Assembly (NCBI GenBank): GCA_964345215.1
Contig: CAYFQH010000001.1
Span: 1 to 64,000 of the forward strand
Direction: 5' to 3'
DNA: 64,000 nt
DNA from: CAYFQH01 sp964345215
Lineage (GTDB): Bacteria; Bacillota; Clostridia; Christensenellales; Aristaeellaceae
The notes under the pieces: model-generated
Database searches by the model: none
Seen by the model: the letters and a program-made list of their open reading frames with translations, nothing else
What the model was told of the DNA's origin: nothing
Part shown: piece after piece, positions 42,243-50,738 of the stretch
How the letters are laid out: every line of letters starts with the position of its first letter
Numbering within the stretch: the first letter of the stretch is position 1
Translations under genes and position numbers: made by a program

Positions 42243-42929
42243 CTACGCTCCGAAGAAAAGACGGTTGAATAGGTTTAAAATGCCGCTATCAACACCGTTG
42301 ATTAAAAAGGATAACACATTTCCTAAAAATCCGGTAAAAATAAGCACAATCACAACAACCTGAATGGTTTGCATTTGCCGCTGGGTTACATAGATTCTGC
42401 CCTTAAAGAAAATATTGTTAAACAAATGGAACCCATCAAAGGGTGGAATGGGCAGCAGGTTGAATATGGCAAGGCCCAGGTTCATCCCCCGAAAGATATA
42501 AACAAAAAGATATACGTAATAAAGGAGTTTATTTGATGAATTTACATATTTATGCAGCATCATCATGATGGTGGTCATCAGCAGGTACATTAAAAAGTTG
42601 GTGATAATCCCTGCCGCTGACACAAGGGTATCATCCCTTCGGTAGTTTTTAAAATTTCTAGGATTCACAGGCACCGGTTTCGCCCAGCCAAAACCAAATA
42701 AAAATAAAGAAATTGCGCCGATTGGATCTAAATGTTTTATAGGGTTAAGGGTCAACCGCCCCATATATTTTGCCGTAGGGTCGCCGCATTTGTTAGCTAC
42801 ATAGGCATGGGCAAATTCATGAATGGTGATGGCAAGCAAAACGGCCACCACTTGTAAAACAAGCCCGATGGGATCAGAAAACAACTGGCTGATCGTGTTC
42901 ATTAAATTATTTAAAATACCCAACTTCAT
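42243..42929 (-). CDS. site-2 protease family (M50) membrane metalloprotease
   Basis: A 228-residue integral membrane protein of the small M50 group (YwhC-like). The zinc motif is AITIHEFAHAY in the first core membrane segment and the third ligand lies in NLLPIPPFDGFHLF. About six hydrophobic segments are seen. Substrates in Firmicutes are unknown. The gene heads the scpA-scpB operon. ATG at 42929 has GAGGA almost touching it; the TTG two codons later has seven bases of spacing and is a plausible true start. Confidence 0.93.
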   Translation of the reverse strand: MKLGILNNLMNTISQLFSDPIGLVLQVVAVLLAITIHEFAHAYVANKCGDPTAKYMGRLTLNPIKHLDPIGAISLFLFGFGWAKPVPVNPRNFKNYRRDDTLVSAAGIITNFLMYLLMTTIMMMLHKYVNSSNKLLYYVYLFVYIFRGMNLGLAIFNLLPIPPFDGFHLFNNIFFKGRIYVTQRQMQTIQVVVIVLIFTGFLGNVLSFLINGVDSGILNLFNRLFFGA

Positions 42930-43037
42930 TCCTCATTTACTAAAAATATACTATTTTATTGTATCCTAAAGGGCTTGTTGTGGCAAGAGCCTAAGGGCCA
43001 GCCTTTAAGGCTATAATGAAAACATTTTGTAAAGAAA

Positions 43038-43204
43038 CTAGGAAAACACCGCATAAAAAGAGGGTCGATGAAAAGGGCAAGGGGAATTTTTCGGAAAACA
43101 AGGAAATAAGCACAGGAACAGCCTTGTTATTTCGAGCATTTTTAACGGCATTTTACATAAAAAACTGCCTTTTGTTTGACCCAACTTATGCGGTATTGAC
43201 CTAG
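43038..43204. mobile_element. 167-bp MITE-like element with terminal inverted repeats
   Basis: The ends are imperfect inverted repeats of about 19 bp: CTAGGAAAACACCGCATAA at the left, TTATGCGGTATTGACCTAG at the right. The symmetry extends inward (GGGTC with GACCC, AAAAGGGCA with TGCCTTTT, and AACAAGG with CCTTGTT at the centre), so the whole element can fold as one long hairpin. TA at each boundary fits a TA target duplication, as in IS630/mariner-type elements, but this is inferred. A related 167-bp copy lies at 36792-36958. The right end gives the TAG stop of the neighbouring methyltransferase gene. No protein is encoded. Confidence 0.75.
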
Positions 43205-43983
43205 GATTTTTTGTGATATATTTCCTTTGTCTCCCGGGTTTCCCTTCCATCTTCTTCGTATACAACCAAGGGTCTTTCTACCATCAGTCCCGGGTTGGCC
43301 CCCTTCATCCCCTCTACCATAATCAAATTTGGAGTCTTTGATATTTTAGGGTGTATAAAGCGCATTCGTTTGGGCTCTATTTTTTCAAAGCGCATCTCGT
43401 CTAAAAGCTCAACCATCCGCGAAACAGGGAAGATCATATACAGCCTGCCTCTATTTTGCAAAAGCAGCTGGGCACTTTTAATAATATCTCTTAAAAGCCC
43501 TTCTTCTCCATGACGGGCAAGGCGAATTCCCTCTTCCTTGCTTTCCATGGCTTTCCCTTTTTTACCATAGGGAGGGTTGCAAACGACCACCTGTTGAGAC
43601 AGGTGCCCAAGAATTTTTGGAGCTTGGCGCAGGTCTTCCCCATATACGGTAATCTGATCCTCCACCCCGTTTAGCTGAACACTTCGATGAGCCATGTCGG
43701 CCATTTCTTTTTGAATTTCAAAGGCCGTCATTTTGTTTTCCGGGTAACGGCCGTGCAACAGTAAAGGCAAAATTCCTGTTCCGGTACCAAAATCCACCAC
43801 TTTATCTCCCTTGCGCACTTGAACAAAAGAAGAGAGGAGCACTGCATCCATACCAAAACAAAAAGCCCTGGTGTTTTGGATGATTTGAAGGCCCTTAAAC
43901 TGTAAGTCATCCACCCGTTCCCAAGCATTAACCAAAAGGTTTGAGGCAGCTTCCTGCTGTGAGCTCCTTAACAAGTCTTCCAC
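43201..43983 (-). CDS. tRNA1(Val) adenine-N6 methyltransferase-like protein (TrmN6/YabB)
   Basis: A 260-residue SAM-dependent methyltransferase. SAM-binding motif I is VVDFGTGTGILPLLL, and the amino-methyltransferase NPPY motif is present as VVCNPPYGKKG. GLRLARHGEEG-like and KRMRFIHPKISKTPNLIMVEG are features of the TrmN6/YabB group, which methylates A37 of tRNA-Val in E. coli. The start is GTG at 43983 with AAGGAG nine bases upstream. The stop TAG lies in the terminal repeat of a MITE-like element, so the original C-terminus may have been a little different. It follows the ferredoxin gene after a terminator. Confidence 0.88.
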   Translation of the reverse strand: MEDLLRSSQQEAASNLLVNAWERVDDLQFKGLQIIQNTRAFCFGMDAVLLSSFVQVRKGDKVVDFGTGTGILPLLLHGRYPENKMTAFEIQKEMADMAHRSVQLNGVEDQITVYGEDLRQAPKILGHLSQQVVVCNPPYGKKGKAMESKEEGIRLARHGEEGLLRDIIKSAQLLLQNRGRLYMIFPVSRMVELLDEMRFEKIEPKRMRFIHPKISKTPNLIMVEGMKGANPGLMVERPLVVYEEDGRETRETKEIYHKKS

Positions 43984-44011
43984 TGTGCTTTTCTCCTTAT
44001 TTATTATCAAT

Positions 44012-44041
44012 AAAAAAACCCCTTACAAAAAGTGTAAGGAG
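44012..44041 (-). terminator. terminator of the ferredoxin gene
   Basis: On the minus strand the stem CCTTACA/TGTAAGG with loop CTTTT is followed by GG and seven T residues. Confidence 0.88.
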
Positions 44042-44057
44042 TTGTTTTGCCGGTTAT

Positions 44058-44231
44058 TTATTCTACCGGAGCAGGTGCTCCAACAGGGCAAACATCTGCA
44101 CATGCGCCGCAATCGATGCAAACATCCTCGTCGATGACGTAGATGCCGTCTCCTTCAGAAATTGCGCTTACAGCACATTCAGATTCACATGCTCCGCAGT
44201 TAATGCAATCATCAGAAATACGGTATGCCAT
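44058..44231 (-). CDS. 2[4Fe-4S] ferredoxin
   Basis: A 57-residue clostridial-type ferredoxin, a low-potential electron carrier for pyruvate and other oxidoreductases in anaerobes. Two CX2CX2CX3C motifs are present (CINCGACESEC and CIDCGACADVC), the first followed by AVSAI where proline is more usual, the second by PVGA. The ATG at 44231 has GGAGG upstream; upstream in-frame sequence has no site. It is flanked by its own promoter and terminator, so it is expressed alone and probably strongly. Confidence 0.97.
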   Translation of the reverse strand: MAYRISDDCINCGACESECAVSAISEGDGIYVIDEDVCIDCGACADVCPVGAPAPVE

Positions 44232-44286
44232 AAGAATTACCTCCTTTTTATCTATTAACAGGTGCACATCCCTGTCAAACAGTAAC

Positions 44287-44315
44287 ATCATACCACGCAA
44301 CAGAAAAGTTTGCAA
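44287..44315 (-). promoter_or_regulatory. ferredoxin promoter
   Basis: TTGCAA (44310-44315), 17-base spacer, TATGAT (44287-44292) on the minus strand. Confidence 0.7.
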
Positions 44316-44345
44316 GGTTGATTTTGAAGGGACGATTGTACCCTT

Positions 44346-45638
44346 TTAAGGGGTGTTTCTGTTTTCCTTCTGGGCTTTTTTAATTGCCTCTTCCAGCGCT
44401 TGCTGCCAGGGAGACGCCACCTCGCCGCCCTTCTTAGGCATTTCTTCTTTAGCGGCCTTTGCAGGTACTGCTGGAGCCTGTTGGGGGCGGTTTTGCTTTT
44501 TATCCAGCCGCACTGCCCTTGGTTCCTGGCTTTGAGGCTCCTTGTTTCCAAAGGAGCTCTTATATTCTTTTTGCTCTTTAGAACCTTTGTGTTCTTTTTG
44601 GGTGGTCTTTTCCCGCTTTTCGCCAAAGCCGCCTTTACGCTGGGGCTTTTTATCAAAGGTTCTTTCTTTTTCCCGGCGATCTTCTCCTGGCTTCCTTCCT
44701 TTTTCTATAAGGGCTGCCTTTTCTTCTAAAATCCCTTCCTGTTCAATGAGGGGCAAAGCTTCTTGGACCGTTTCCCAAGCTGATTGTTCGTCATTGTTTT
44801 CATCACCAGGCTGTTGATCAAAGTGTTCCCCGTTAGGTCTGCGTACTTCACTTAAGGGATATTCTTTAATTTCGCTTGTATCCCCCTGGCTTACCTTTAC
44901 CCGCACCGTTTCTTTTAGCACGTTAATGGCCCATACAACTCCCCGGCCCTCTTCCACCAACACTTCTTTTCCAACTTTCGGCATTTTGCGTCTGGCTTCT
45001 TCATACCCTTCCTGTTCGTATTGAAGACAACACATCAGCCTGCCGCATACTCCGGAAATTTTAATGGGGTTTAAAGACAAGTTCTGCTCTTTTGCCATGC
45101 GAATGGTAACGGGCTGAAAATTTGCTAAAAAAGTGCCGCAACAGATGGGGCGTCCGCAGGGGCCTAAGCCGCCGATCATTTTAGCCTCATCTCGTACGCC
45201 AATTTGTCTTAACTCAATACGGGTTTTAAAAATAGAGGCCAGTTCTTTTACCAAGTCTCTAAAATCCACCCGGCCATTGGCAGTAAAGTAAAAAAGAGCC
45301 TTTGAGTTGTCGAAGGTATATTCAACGCGCACCAGTTTCATATCCAGCTTATGTTCAAGAATCTTGCGCTGGCAGATTTCAAAGGCGCTTATTTCTTTTC
45401 GTTCGTTGTCCCTTTGATGATCCAAGTCTTCTTGGGTGGCTACCCGAATAACAGGCTTTAAGGGGGAAGCAATGCTCTCGTCGTCAACTTGGCGGATGCC
45501 TACAATAACCTCGCCCAGCTCCTGCCCCCGAACGGTTTCTACAACAGCCCAATCACCAATATTAGGCCAGTGGTGCATTGGGTCAAAATAATATAATTTA
45601 CCGGAATTTTTAAATCGAATTCCTACTATTGTTGCCAT
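44346..45638 (-). CDS. ricT: PSP1 domain protein RicT (YaaT)
   Basis: Homologue of Bacillus RicT/YaaT, part of the RicAFT iron-sulfur complex that helps RNase Y mature mRNAs and affects sporulation and biofilm. The PSP1 domain occupies residues about 1-275: GQELGEVIVG, ALFYFTANGRVDFRDLVKEL, and the cysteine set GPCGRPICC and SGVCGRLMCCLQYE that holds the cluster. The following 150 residues are a Lys/Glu/Gln-rich disordered tail, longer than in Bacillus. It overlaps holB by 13 bases. Confidence 0.94.
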   Translation of the reverse strand: MATIVGIRFKNSGKLYYFDPMHHWPNIGDWAVVETVRGQELGEVIVGIRQVDDESIASPLKPVIRVATQEDLDHQRDNERKEISAFEICQRKILEHKLDMKLVRVEYTFDNSKALFYFTANGRVDFRDLVKELASIFKTRIELRQIGVRDEAKMIGGLGPCGRPICCGTFLANFQPVTIRMAKEQNLSLNPIKISGVCGRLMCCLQYEQEGYEEARRKMPKVGKEVLVEEGRGVVWAINVLKETVRVKVSQGDTSEIKEYPLSEVRRPNGEHFDQQPGDENNDEQSAWETVQEALPLIEQEGILEEKAALIEKGRKPGEDRREKERTFDKKPQRKGGFGEKREKTTQKEHKGSKEQKEYKSSFGNKEPQSQEPRAVRLDKKQNRPQQAPAVPAKAAKEEMPKKGGEVASPWQQALEEAIKKAQKENRNTP

Positions 45639-46642
45639 TTTTTATTTTCCTCCATGATAAACGAAAACAACTCTTCCAAAATACCCTGCCAGTTTACCTG
45701 ACTTAAATATTTATGTTTTGCTTCAAATACTTTATCTATTAATTGTAAAAAAAACGGGTTGTTTTTTCTTGATTTCACCATTTGAATCCATGCCGGGGGA
45801 TAGTCTTCTACCCCCTGCTGGGGGTAGATGCCCAAGCTTACAAACAGGGCAATGCGGGTTAACTCTTCCAAGCTTTTAAAAAGCATTTCTGCCTGTGCTT
45901 TTTTTTCTTTATAGTAAATTGCACTTTGTTCAAGGGCATAATAACTTCCAATACCAAGGACTTTTTGTATCATTTCTTTCCTGAATTCAAAAAATTGACT
46001 GTCGCCTGCGTAGTCCAAAGCCAGGCCTAACTCTCCCCGGGCAAAATAGGTTATTTGTTCTTTTTGGCTTTGAGTCAGTTCCAGTTGATCCAATACATGC
46101 CAAATGGTTTGCTCCGTTGCCTTGGGCAAAGAAATCATTTGAACCCGGGATAAGATGGTGGGCAGCAGAAGTTGTTTTTCCGTTGCCAACAGGCAAAAAA
46201 CTACGTCGTCATAGGGTTCTTCCAAAGTTTTAAGCAGGGCATTTTGAGCTTGAGGCGTCATTTTTTGGGCATCTTCAATCAGTATAAAGCGGTAGCCCCC
46301 TTCATAAGTATGTTCCCCTGCCTTTTGAATGGCTTGGCGCACCTGGGCCACCCCAATGGTATTTTCACCGCTGATAACCATCACATCGGGATGAAGCTGA
46401 TTTTTAACTTTTTGACAGCCGCTACACCAGCCACAAGGTTTCTCTTTTTCACTGCAAAAAAGCATCTGTGCAAGCAATAAGGCCATTGCATACTTTCCTG
46501 TGCCCTTTGCCCCGGTAAAAAGGTACCCATGGCTCATTTGCTTTTGCTTAAAACGGCTTTGCAGGCTACGGAAAATATTACTTTGACGAATATATGTTTC
46601 CAGCACAGATGCTTTTTCAAGTGTTTGATTGTTTGTTAACAC
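45626..46642 (-). CDS. holB: DNA polymerase III delta-prime subunit
   Basis: Clamp-loader subunit that works with DnaX and HolA to load the sliding clamp. The P-loop-like GAKGTGKYAMALLLAQ, the zinc-binding CGWCSGCQKV with an earlier cysteine, EDAQKMTPQAQNALLKTLEEP and the SRVQMISLP sensor segment are present. It has 338 residues. It lies between darA and ricT, the conserved Firmicute order. Confidence 0.93.
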   Translation of the reverse strand: MLTNNQTLEKASVLETYIRQSNIFRSLQSRFKQKQMSHGYLFTGAKGTGKYAMALLLAQMLFCSEKEKPCGWCSGCQKVKNQLHPDVMVISGENTIGVAQVRQAIQKAGEHTYEGGYRFILIEDAQKMTPQAQNALLKTLEEPYDDVVFCLLATEKQLLLPTILSRVQMISLPKATEQTIWHVLDQLELTQSQKEQITYFARGELGLALDYAGDSQFFEFRKEMIQKVLGIGSYYALEQSAIYYKEKKAQAEMLFKSLEELTRIALFVSLGIYPQQGVEDYPPAWIQMVKSRKNNPFFLQLIDKVFEAKHKYLSQVNWQGILEELFSFIMEENKKWQQ

Positions 46643-46662
46643 CTAATTCCCTCTTTGTAGAA

Positions 46663-46992
46663 CTATAGTTTTAAAAATTGCTCAACGGGTAAAACGAAAA
46701 TGGTTGCTCCCCCCACCATTACCTCAATAGGGTACGGCGAGTATACCCCAGACATACCGCCCATAGCGGTAGGGGCCGTGGTAACCTGTTTTCTGCTTTT
46801 GCATATTTTTTCAATAATATCCATGGCTCCCTGAAAGCGGTCTTCTTCAACCCCTACCAATAAGGTGGTGTTACCCGCCCGCAGAAATCCACCGGTTGTG
46901 GCCAGCTTGGTCACCCTGTAACCTTCGTTCATCAGTTCGCTGATTAGGCGTGAGGAATCTTCGTCTTGTACAATTGCTATGATCAATTTCAT
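46663..46992 (-). CDS. darA: cyclic-di-AMP receptor DarA (PII-like)
   Basis: A 109-residue PII-like trimeric signalling protein that binds c-di-AMP. Family signatures: the start MKLIIAIVQDEDSSRL, LATTGGFLRAGNTTLLVGVEE, and the C-terminal VMVGGATIFVLPVEQF. Its downstream partners are not settled. GGAGG precedes the ATG. It is first in the darA-holB-ricT operon, behind a consensus-like promoter. Confidence 0.96.
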   Translation of the reverse strand: MKLIIAIVQDEDSSRLISELMNEGYRVTKLATTGGFLRAGNTTLLVGVEEDRFQGAMDIIEKICKSRKQVTTAPTAMGGMSGVYSPYPIEVMVGGATIFVLPVEQFLKL

Positions 46993-47046
46993 AACGAGTG
47001 CCTCCTTATATGTTCATTTGAATTACAGATATCAGTTTACATCTTT

Positions 47047-47075
47047 AGTATAGCGTATTCGTAATAAAAAATCAA
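47047..47075 (-). promoter_or_regulatory. promoter of the darA operon
   Basis: TTGATT (47070-47075), 17-base spacer, TATACT (47047-47052) on the minus strand. Confidence 0.65.
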
Positions 47076-47117
47076 TGAAACATATCCTTTAGAAAAGATT
47101 TGTATAACAGCACCGCC

Positions 47118-48854
47118 TTATTGAACATGATATTGGCTATTGTACAAGTTGGCGTAAGCCCCTTTTTGTTTTAGCAGCTCCTGATGGTTCCCCTGCTCTA
47201 CAATATTACCCTGATCCATCACCAATATTAAATCGGAATGAACAATGGTAGACAGGCGGTGGGCCACCACAAAGCTGGTTTTTCCTTCCATCATGCCCAA
47301 AAACGCCTCGTTCACTTGGGCTTCGGTGCGGGTATCGATGGATGAAGTGGCTTCGTCCAGCAAAAGAACGGGCGGAGATACCAGCATAACCCTGGCAATA
47401 CACAAAAGCTGCCGCTGACCCTGAGAAAGGTTGCCTCCGTTATCCACTAAAACCGTGTCATACCCGTGTTCTAGGCGCTCAATAAAGTGGTGGGCATAGG
47501 CCTTTTGGGCTGCATTCACCACCTCATCCAAGGTAGCACCGGGTTTGCCATAGGCAATGTTATCAAAGACCGTGCCGTTTTTAAGCCAGGTATCCTGAAG
47601 GACCATACCAAACTGGCTGCGCAGCGAATGTCTGGTTACTTTTTGGTGGTTATATTCATCTACATAAATTTCGCCACTATCAAGCTCGTAAAAGCGCATT
47701 AAAAGATTGATCAATGTTGTTTTGCCCGAGCCTGTGCTTCCAACAATGGCCACTCGCTTGCCTCGCTGAACCTGCAATGAAAGATTTTGAATAAAGGGTT
47801 TTTGGGAGGTATAGGAAAAATTCACCTTGCTAAAAGCCACATCCCCCTTCACATGGTCTATTATTGCCGCATCAGGTGCGTCAGGCTCTTCTTGAGGGGC
47901 ATCCAGCAGTTCAAAAACCCGCTGGGCGGCCGAAAGGGCGGTTTGCAGCTGGGCGGCAATGCCGCTTACCTCGTTAAAGGGTTTGGTATATTGATTGGCA
48001 TAACTTAAAAAGCTAGAAAGCTGGCCGATGGTCATTGCACCTCTTAAAACCACAAAGGCCCCTACAATACCCACAGCGGCGTATACAAGGCCATTAATAA
48101 AACGGGTAATAGGGTTTGTAAATGCAGGGTAGAGCTGAGCCCGAAAGCCCCAGTACTTCAATTGTTGGTTCATTTTATTAAACTGTTCTTCCGCTTGTTT
48201 TTCGTAAGAAAAGGCTTGAACCACCTTTTGTTGGCTGAGGGTTTCGCTAATAAATCCGCTGATTTCCCCCTGTATTTTTGTTTGCTGGGTCGCCATGCCA
48301 AAGGTGCGCTTGGAAACAAATACCGCAAATAGAACAGAAATAGGGGTAAGCACAACCACTAAAAGGGCAATGGTAATGTTGATTGAAAGCATAAAGCCAA
48401 GGGTGCCCACAATCATTACAATACCTGAAAACAGCTGGGTAAAGCCCTGAATCATGCCGTCGGATATAAAATCCACATCGTTTACAATCCGGTTGACCAA
48501 ATCCCCATGGGACTGGTTATCAATGTAAGAAAAGGGGGCTTGTAAAATTTTCCCAAAGGTCTCTTCCCGTAAATCCCGCATAGCATAAAAAGAAGCTTTC
48601 CCTGTACAGATGCCAACAATCCATTGAAGAAAAAAACCAAGAATAGAAACGGTGATAAGAACAACAATAATTTTTACTACTTGGGAAAAAACAACTCGTC
48701 CCGGCCCTATCATGGCATCAATGGCCTGGCCAATAAAAATGGGGCCCATTAAGGTGGCTGCTACAGCACCCATGGATAAAACAAGGGCCATAACCAGGTA
48801 TTTAATATAGGGGCGCATATAGCGCAGCAGGCGGTTGACTGTGTTTTGGCTCAT
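47118..48854 (-). CDS. heterodimeric ABC exporter subunit, canonical ATPase site
   Basis: A 578-residue half transporter with six membrane helices followed by an ATPase domain: Walker A GSTGSGKTT, signature GGNLSQGQRQ, Walker B LLLDEATSSID with the catalytic glutamate, and switch AHRLST. It pairs with the next subunit, whose catalytic glutamate is changed, the pattern of BmrCD/TM287-288-like exporters of drugs or lipids. The start overlaps the partner stop by four bases. The substrate cannot be predicted. Confidence 0.93.
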   Translation of the reverse strand: MSQNTVNRLLRYMRPYIKYLVMALVLSMGAVAATLMGPIFIGQAIDAMIGPGRVVFSQVVKIIVVLITVSILGFFLQWIVGICTGKASFYAMRDLREETFGKILQAPFSYIDNQSHGDLVNRIVNDVDFISDGMIQGFTQLFSGIVMIVGTLGFMLSINITIALLVVVLTPISVLFAVFVSKRTFGMATQQTKIQGEISGFISETLSQQKVVQAFSYEKQAEEQFNKMNQQLKYWGFRAQLYPAFTNPITRFINGLVYAAVGIVGAFVVLRGAMTIGQLSSFLSYANQYTKPFNEVSGIAAQLQTALSAAQRVFELLDAPQEEPDAPDAAIIDHVKGDVAFSKVNFSYTSQKPFIQNLSLQVQRGKRVAIVGSTGSGKTTLINLLMRFYELDSGEIYVDEYNHQKVTRHSLRSQFGMVLQDTWLKNGTVFDNIAYGKPGATLDEVVNAAQKAYAHHFIERLEHGYDTVLVDNGGNLSQGQRQLLCIARVMLVSPPVLLLDEATSSIDTRTEAQVNEAFLGMMEGKTSFVVAHRLSTIVHSDLILVMDQGNIVEQGNHQELLKQKGAYANLYNSQYHVQ

Positions 48855-50584
48855 GATGCCACCACCGCCCTTTCCTTAGGCTGAGAAGCGACGATTTCCT
48901 GATAGAGCCGGTTGTTTTCAAGAAGGCTTTGATGGGTGCCCCGGCCAACAAGGCTGCCCTGATCCATTACAAAAATCACGTCGCAGTCTTCAATAGCTGT
49001 AACCCGCTGAGAAATAATAAACAAGGTCATGTCTTGGGTTTTTTCCCGCAAATCTTTACGCAGGGCTGCATCGGTAGCGTAATCCAAGGCGCTGGCACTA
49101 TCGTCCAAAATCAGTATTTCCGGTTTTTTAGCCAAGGCCCTGGCAATAGTCAGCCGCTGGCGCTGGCCACCTGAAAAGTTGGTTCCTCCCTTTAAAACAG
49201 GGCTGTTTAACTGCAGTTTCATCTCCATAACCGTTTGCTTCATCTGGGCAATGTCCAAAGCTTCATATAAAGCTTCATCACTTGCCTGTTCATTTCCAAA
49301 GCGCAGGTTTGATCCAATGGTTCCAGAAAATAAAACGGCATTTTGAGGTACAACCCCAATTTGATCCCGAAGGCTTTTAAGGGGATAGTTTTTTATATTT
49401 TGCCCTTTTAAAAGCACCTGCCCTTGGCTTACTTCGTAAAACCTTGGCAGCAACTGCATTAAGGTACTTTTGCCGGCACCGGTGCCGCCAATAATACCCA
49501 CCCGTTGCCCTTTATTAACCGTAAAGCTCACATCATCAATGGCTTTTTTCCACTGGGTATAGTAGCCAAAGGAAACCCCCTGGTAAGCGATATAGGGTTC
49601 TTCCTCGTTTTTAGGTTCTTCCCGACCTGTATCTATAATGCTGGGTTGGGTTTCAAACACCTCATTAATTCGAGCGGCACTGGCTGCCCCTTTGGTAAAA
49701 ATAACCACCAAATTGGCTACCACTACCAAAGCCAAGGATATTTGAGTAAGGTAATTAACCAAAGCAATGGTATCTCCCTGGGTCATTTGGCCAATTTGTA
49801 TTTGCTGCCCGCTTTGGTATAGTAAAAGGGCAATAGCCCCGTTTAAAATAACCGCAATCAGCGGGGATAAAAGAGCCGTTAAAAGATTGATTTTCATGGT
49901 AAGCCCCGCCTGTTCCTCACACTGGTTATGAAAGCCTTCTCTTTCCTGCTCCTCAGCCCGAAAAGCCCTTACCACCCGTGCCCCGGTTAAATTTTCCCGG
50001 CTAAGACGGCTGATTACATCGAGTTTTTTTTGAACTTTTTTATATAAAGGAACGGTTTTGCTCATAACCACATACAAAACAAGCCCCGTTAAAGGCACCA
50101 CCAGAAGGTATATCCAGGTTACGGAAGGATTGATTCTAAAGGCCATATACACAGCCCCTACAGCTAAAAACGGCGCCCTGGTGACCAGGCGGATGAGCAT
50201 GGCCACCACTACCTGTATTTGGTTGATGTCGTTGGTCATGCGGGTAGTAAGGGTATCAGCTCCAAACTGGTCCAGCTCTTTATATGAAAACCTTTGAATA
50301 TATGAAAAAAGGCTTCTGCGCATATCCGTACCCACCCCCTGTGAAGCAACACTGGCCATCCATTGGGCGGTTAAAGAGGATGCCAGGCCCAGTATTCCAA
50401 GAGCCACCATAATGAGCCCCTGTTTTAGAATAAAGGGTCGATCCCCCATTAAAATCCCCTGGTCAATCATTCTGGCCATAACGATGGGCACAATCAATTC
50501 AAAAATGGCTTCTGTTAACTTGAATAAGGGGCCCAGCAGCGTTTGCCACTTGTATTTTTTTAAAAAGCGCACCAGTTTAAACAT
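48851..50584 (-). CDS. heterodimeric ABC exporter subunit, degenerate ATPase site
   Basis: A 577-residue half transporter with six membrane helices and an ATPase domain: Walker A GGTGAGKST, signature NFSGGQRQR and Walker B ILILDDSASALD. The residue after the Walker B aspartate is aspartate instead of the catalytic glutamate, and the switch region reads ISQRVT, with glutamine for histidine. This is the degenerate half usual in heterodimeric exporters. It is the first gene of the pair; no strong promoter was identified in the 150 bases upstream. Confidence 0.93.
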   Translation of the reverse strand: MFKLVRFLKKYKWQTLLGPLFKLTEAIFELIVPIVMARMIDQGILMGDRPFILKQGLIMVALGILGLASSLTAQWMASVASQGVGTDMRRSLFSYIQRFSYKELDQFGADTLTTRMTNDINQIQVVVAMLIRLVTRAPFLAVGAVYMAFRINPSVTWIYLLVVPLTGLVLYVVMSKTVPLYKKVQKKLDVISRLSRENLTGARVVRAFRAEEQEREGFHNQCEEQAGLTMKINLLTALLSPLIAVILNGAIALLLYQSGQQIQIGQMTQGDTIALVNYLTQISLALVVVANLVVIFTKGAASAARINEVFETQPSIIDTGREEPKNEEEPYIAYQGVSFGYYTQWKKAIDDVSFTVNKGQRVGIIGGTGAGKSTLMQLLPRFYEVSQGQVLLKGQNIKNYPLKSLRDQIGVVPQNAVLFSGTIGSNLRFGNEQASDEALYEALDIAQMKQTVMEMKLQLNSPVLKGGTNFSGGQRQRLTIARALAKKPEILILDDSASALDYATDAALRKDLREKTQDMTLFIISQRVTAIEDCDVIFVMDQGSLVGRGTHQSLLENNRLYQEIVASQPKERAVVAS

Positions 50585-50675
50585 TGGTTTCCCCTTTCAG
50601 TTAAGCATATTTGCAAACATTAGTTTATCATACTTTATAGCTATCTACAATTTAAAAACCATGCAAAAAACCAAT

Positions 50676-50712
50676 AAAAAACCGGCATGGCAGCAAATAG
50701 CCGCCACACCGG
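50676..50712 (-). terminator. terminator of ppdK
   Basis: On the minus strand the stem CCGGTGTGGC/GCCATGCCGG (two G-T pairs) is followed by a run of T residues, about 26 bases after the ppdK stop. It separates ppdK from the ABC exporter. Confidence 0.85.
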
Positions 50713-50738
50713 AAAGATTCTTTTAGTAAAAGAAATTT

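Noticed and set aside
43038..43265. ORFs on both strands across 43016-43265
   Set aside because: They lie over the MITE-like element and the end of the methyltransferase gene, without ribosome-binding sites or recognisable protein sequence.
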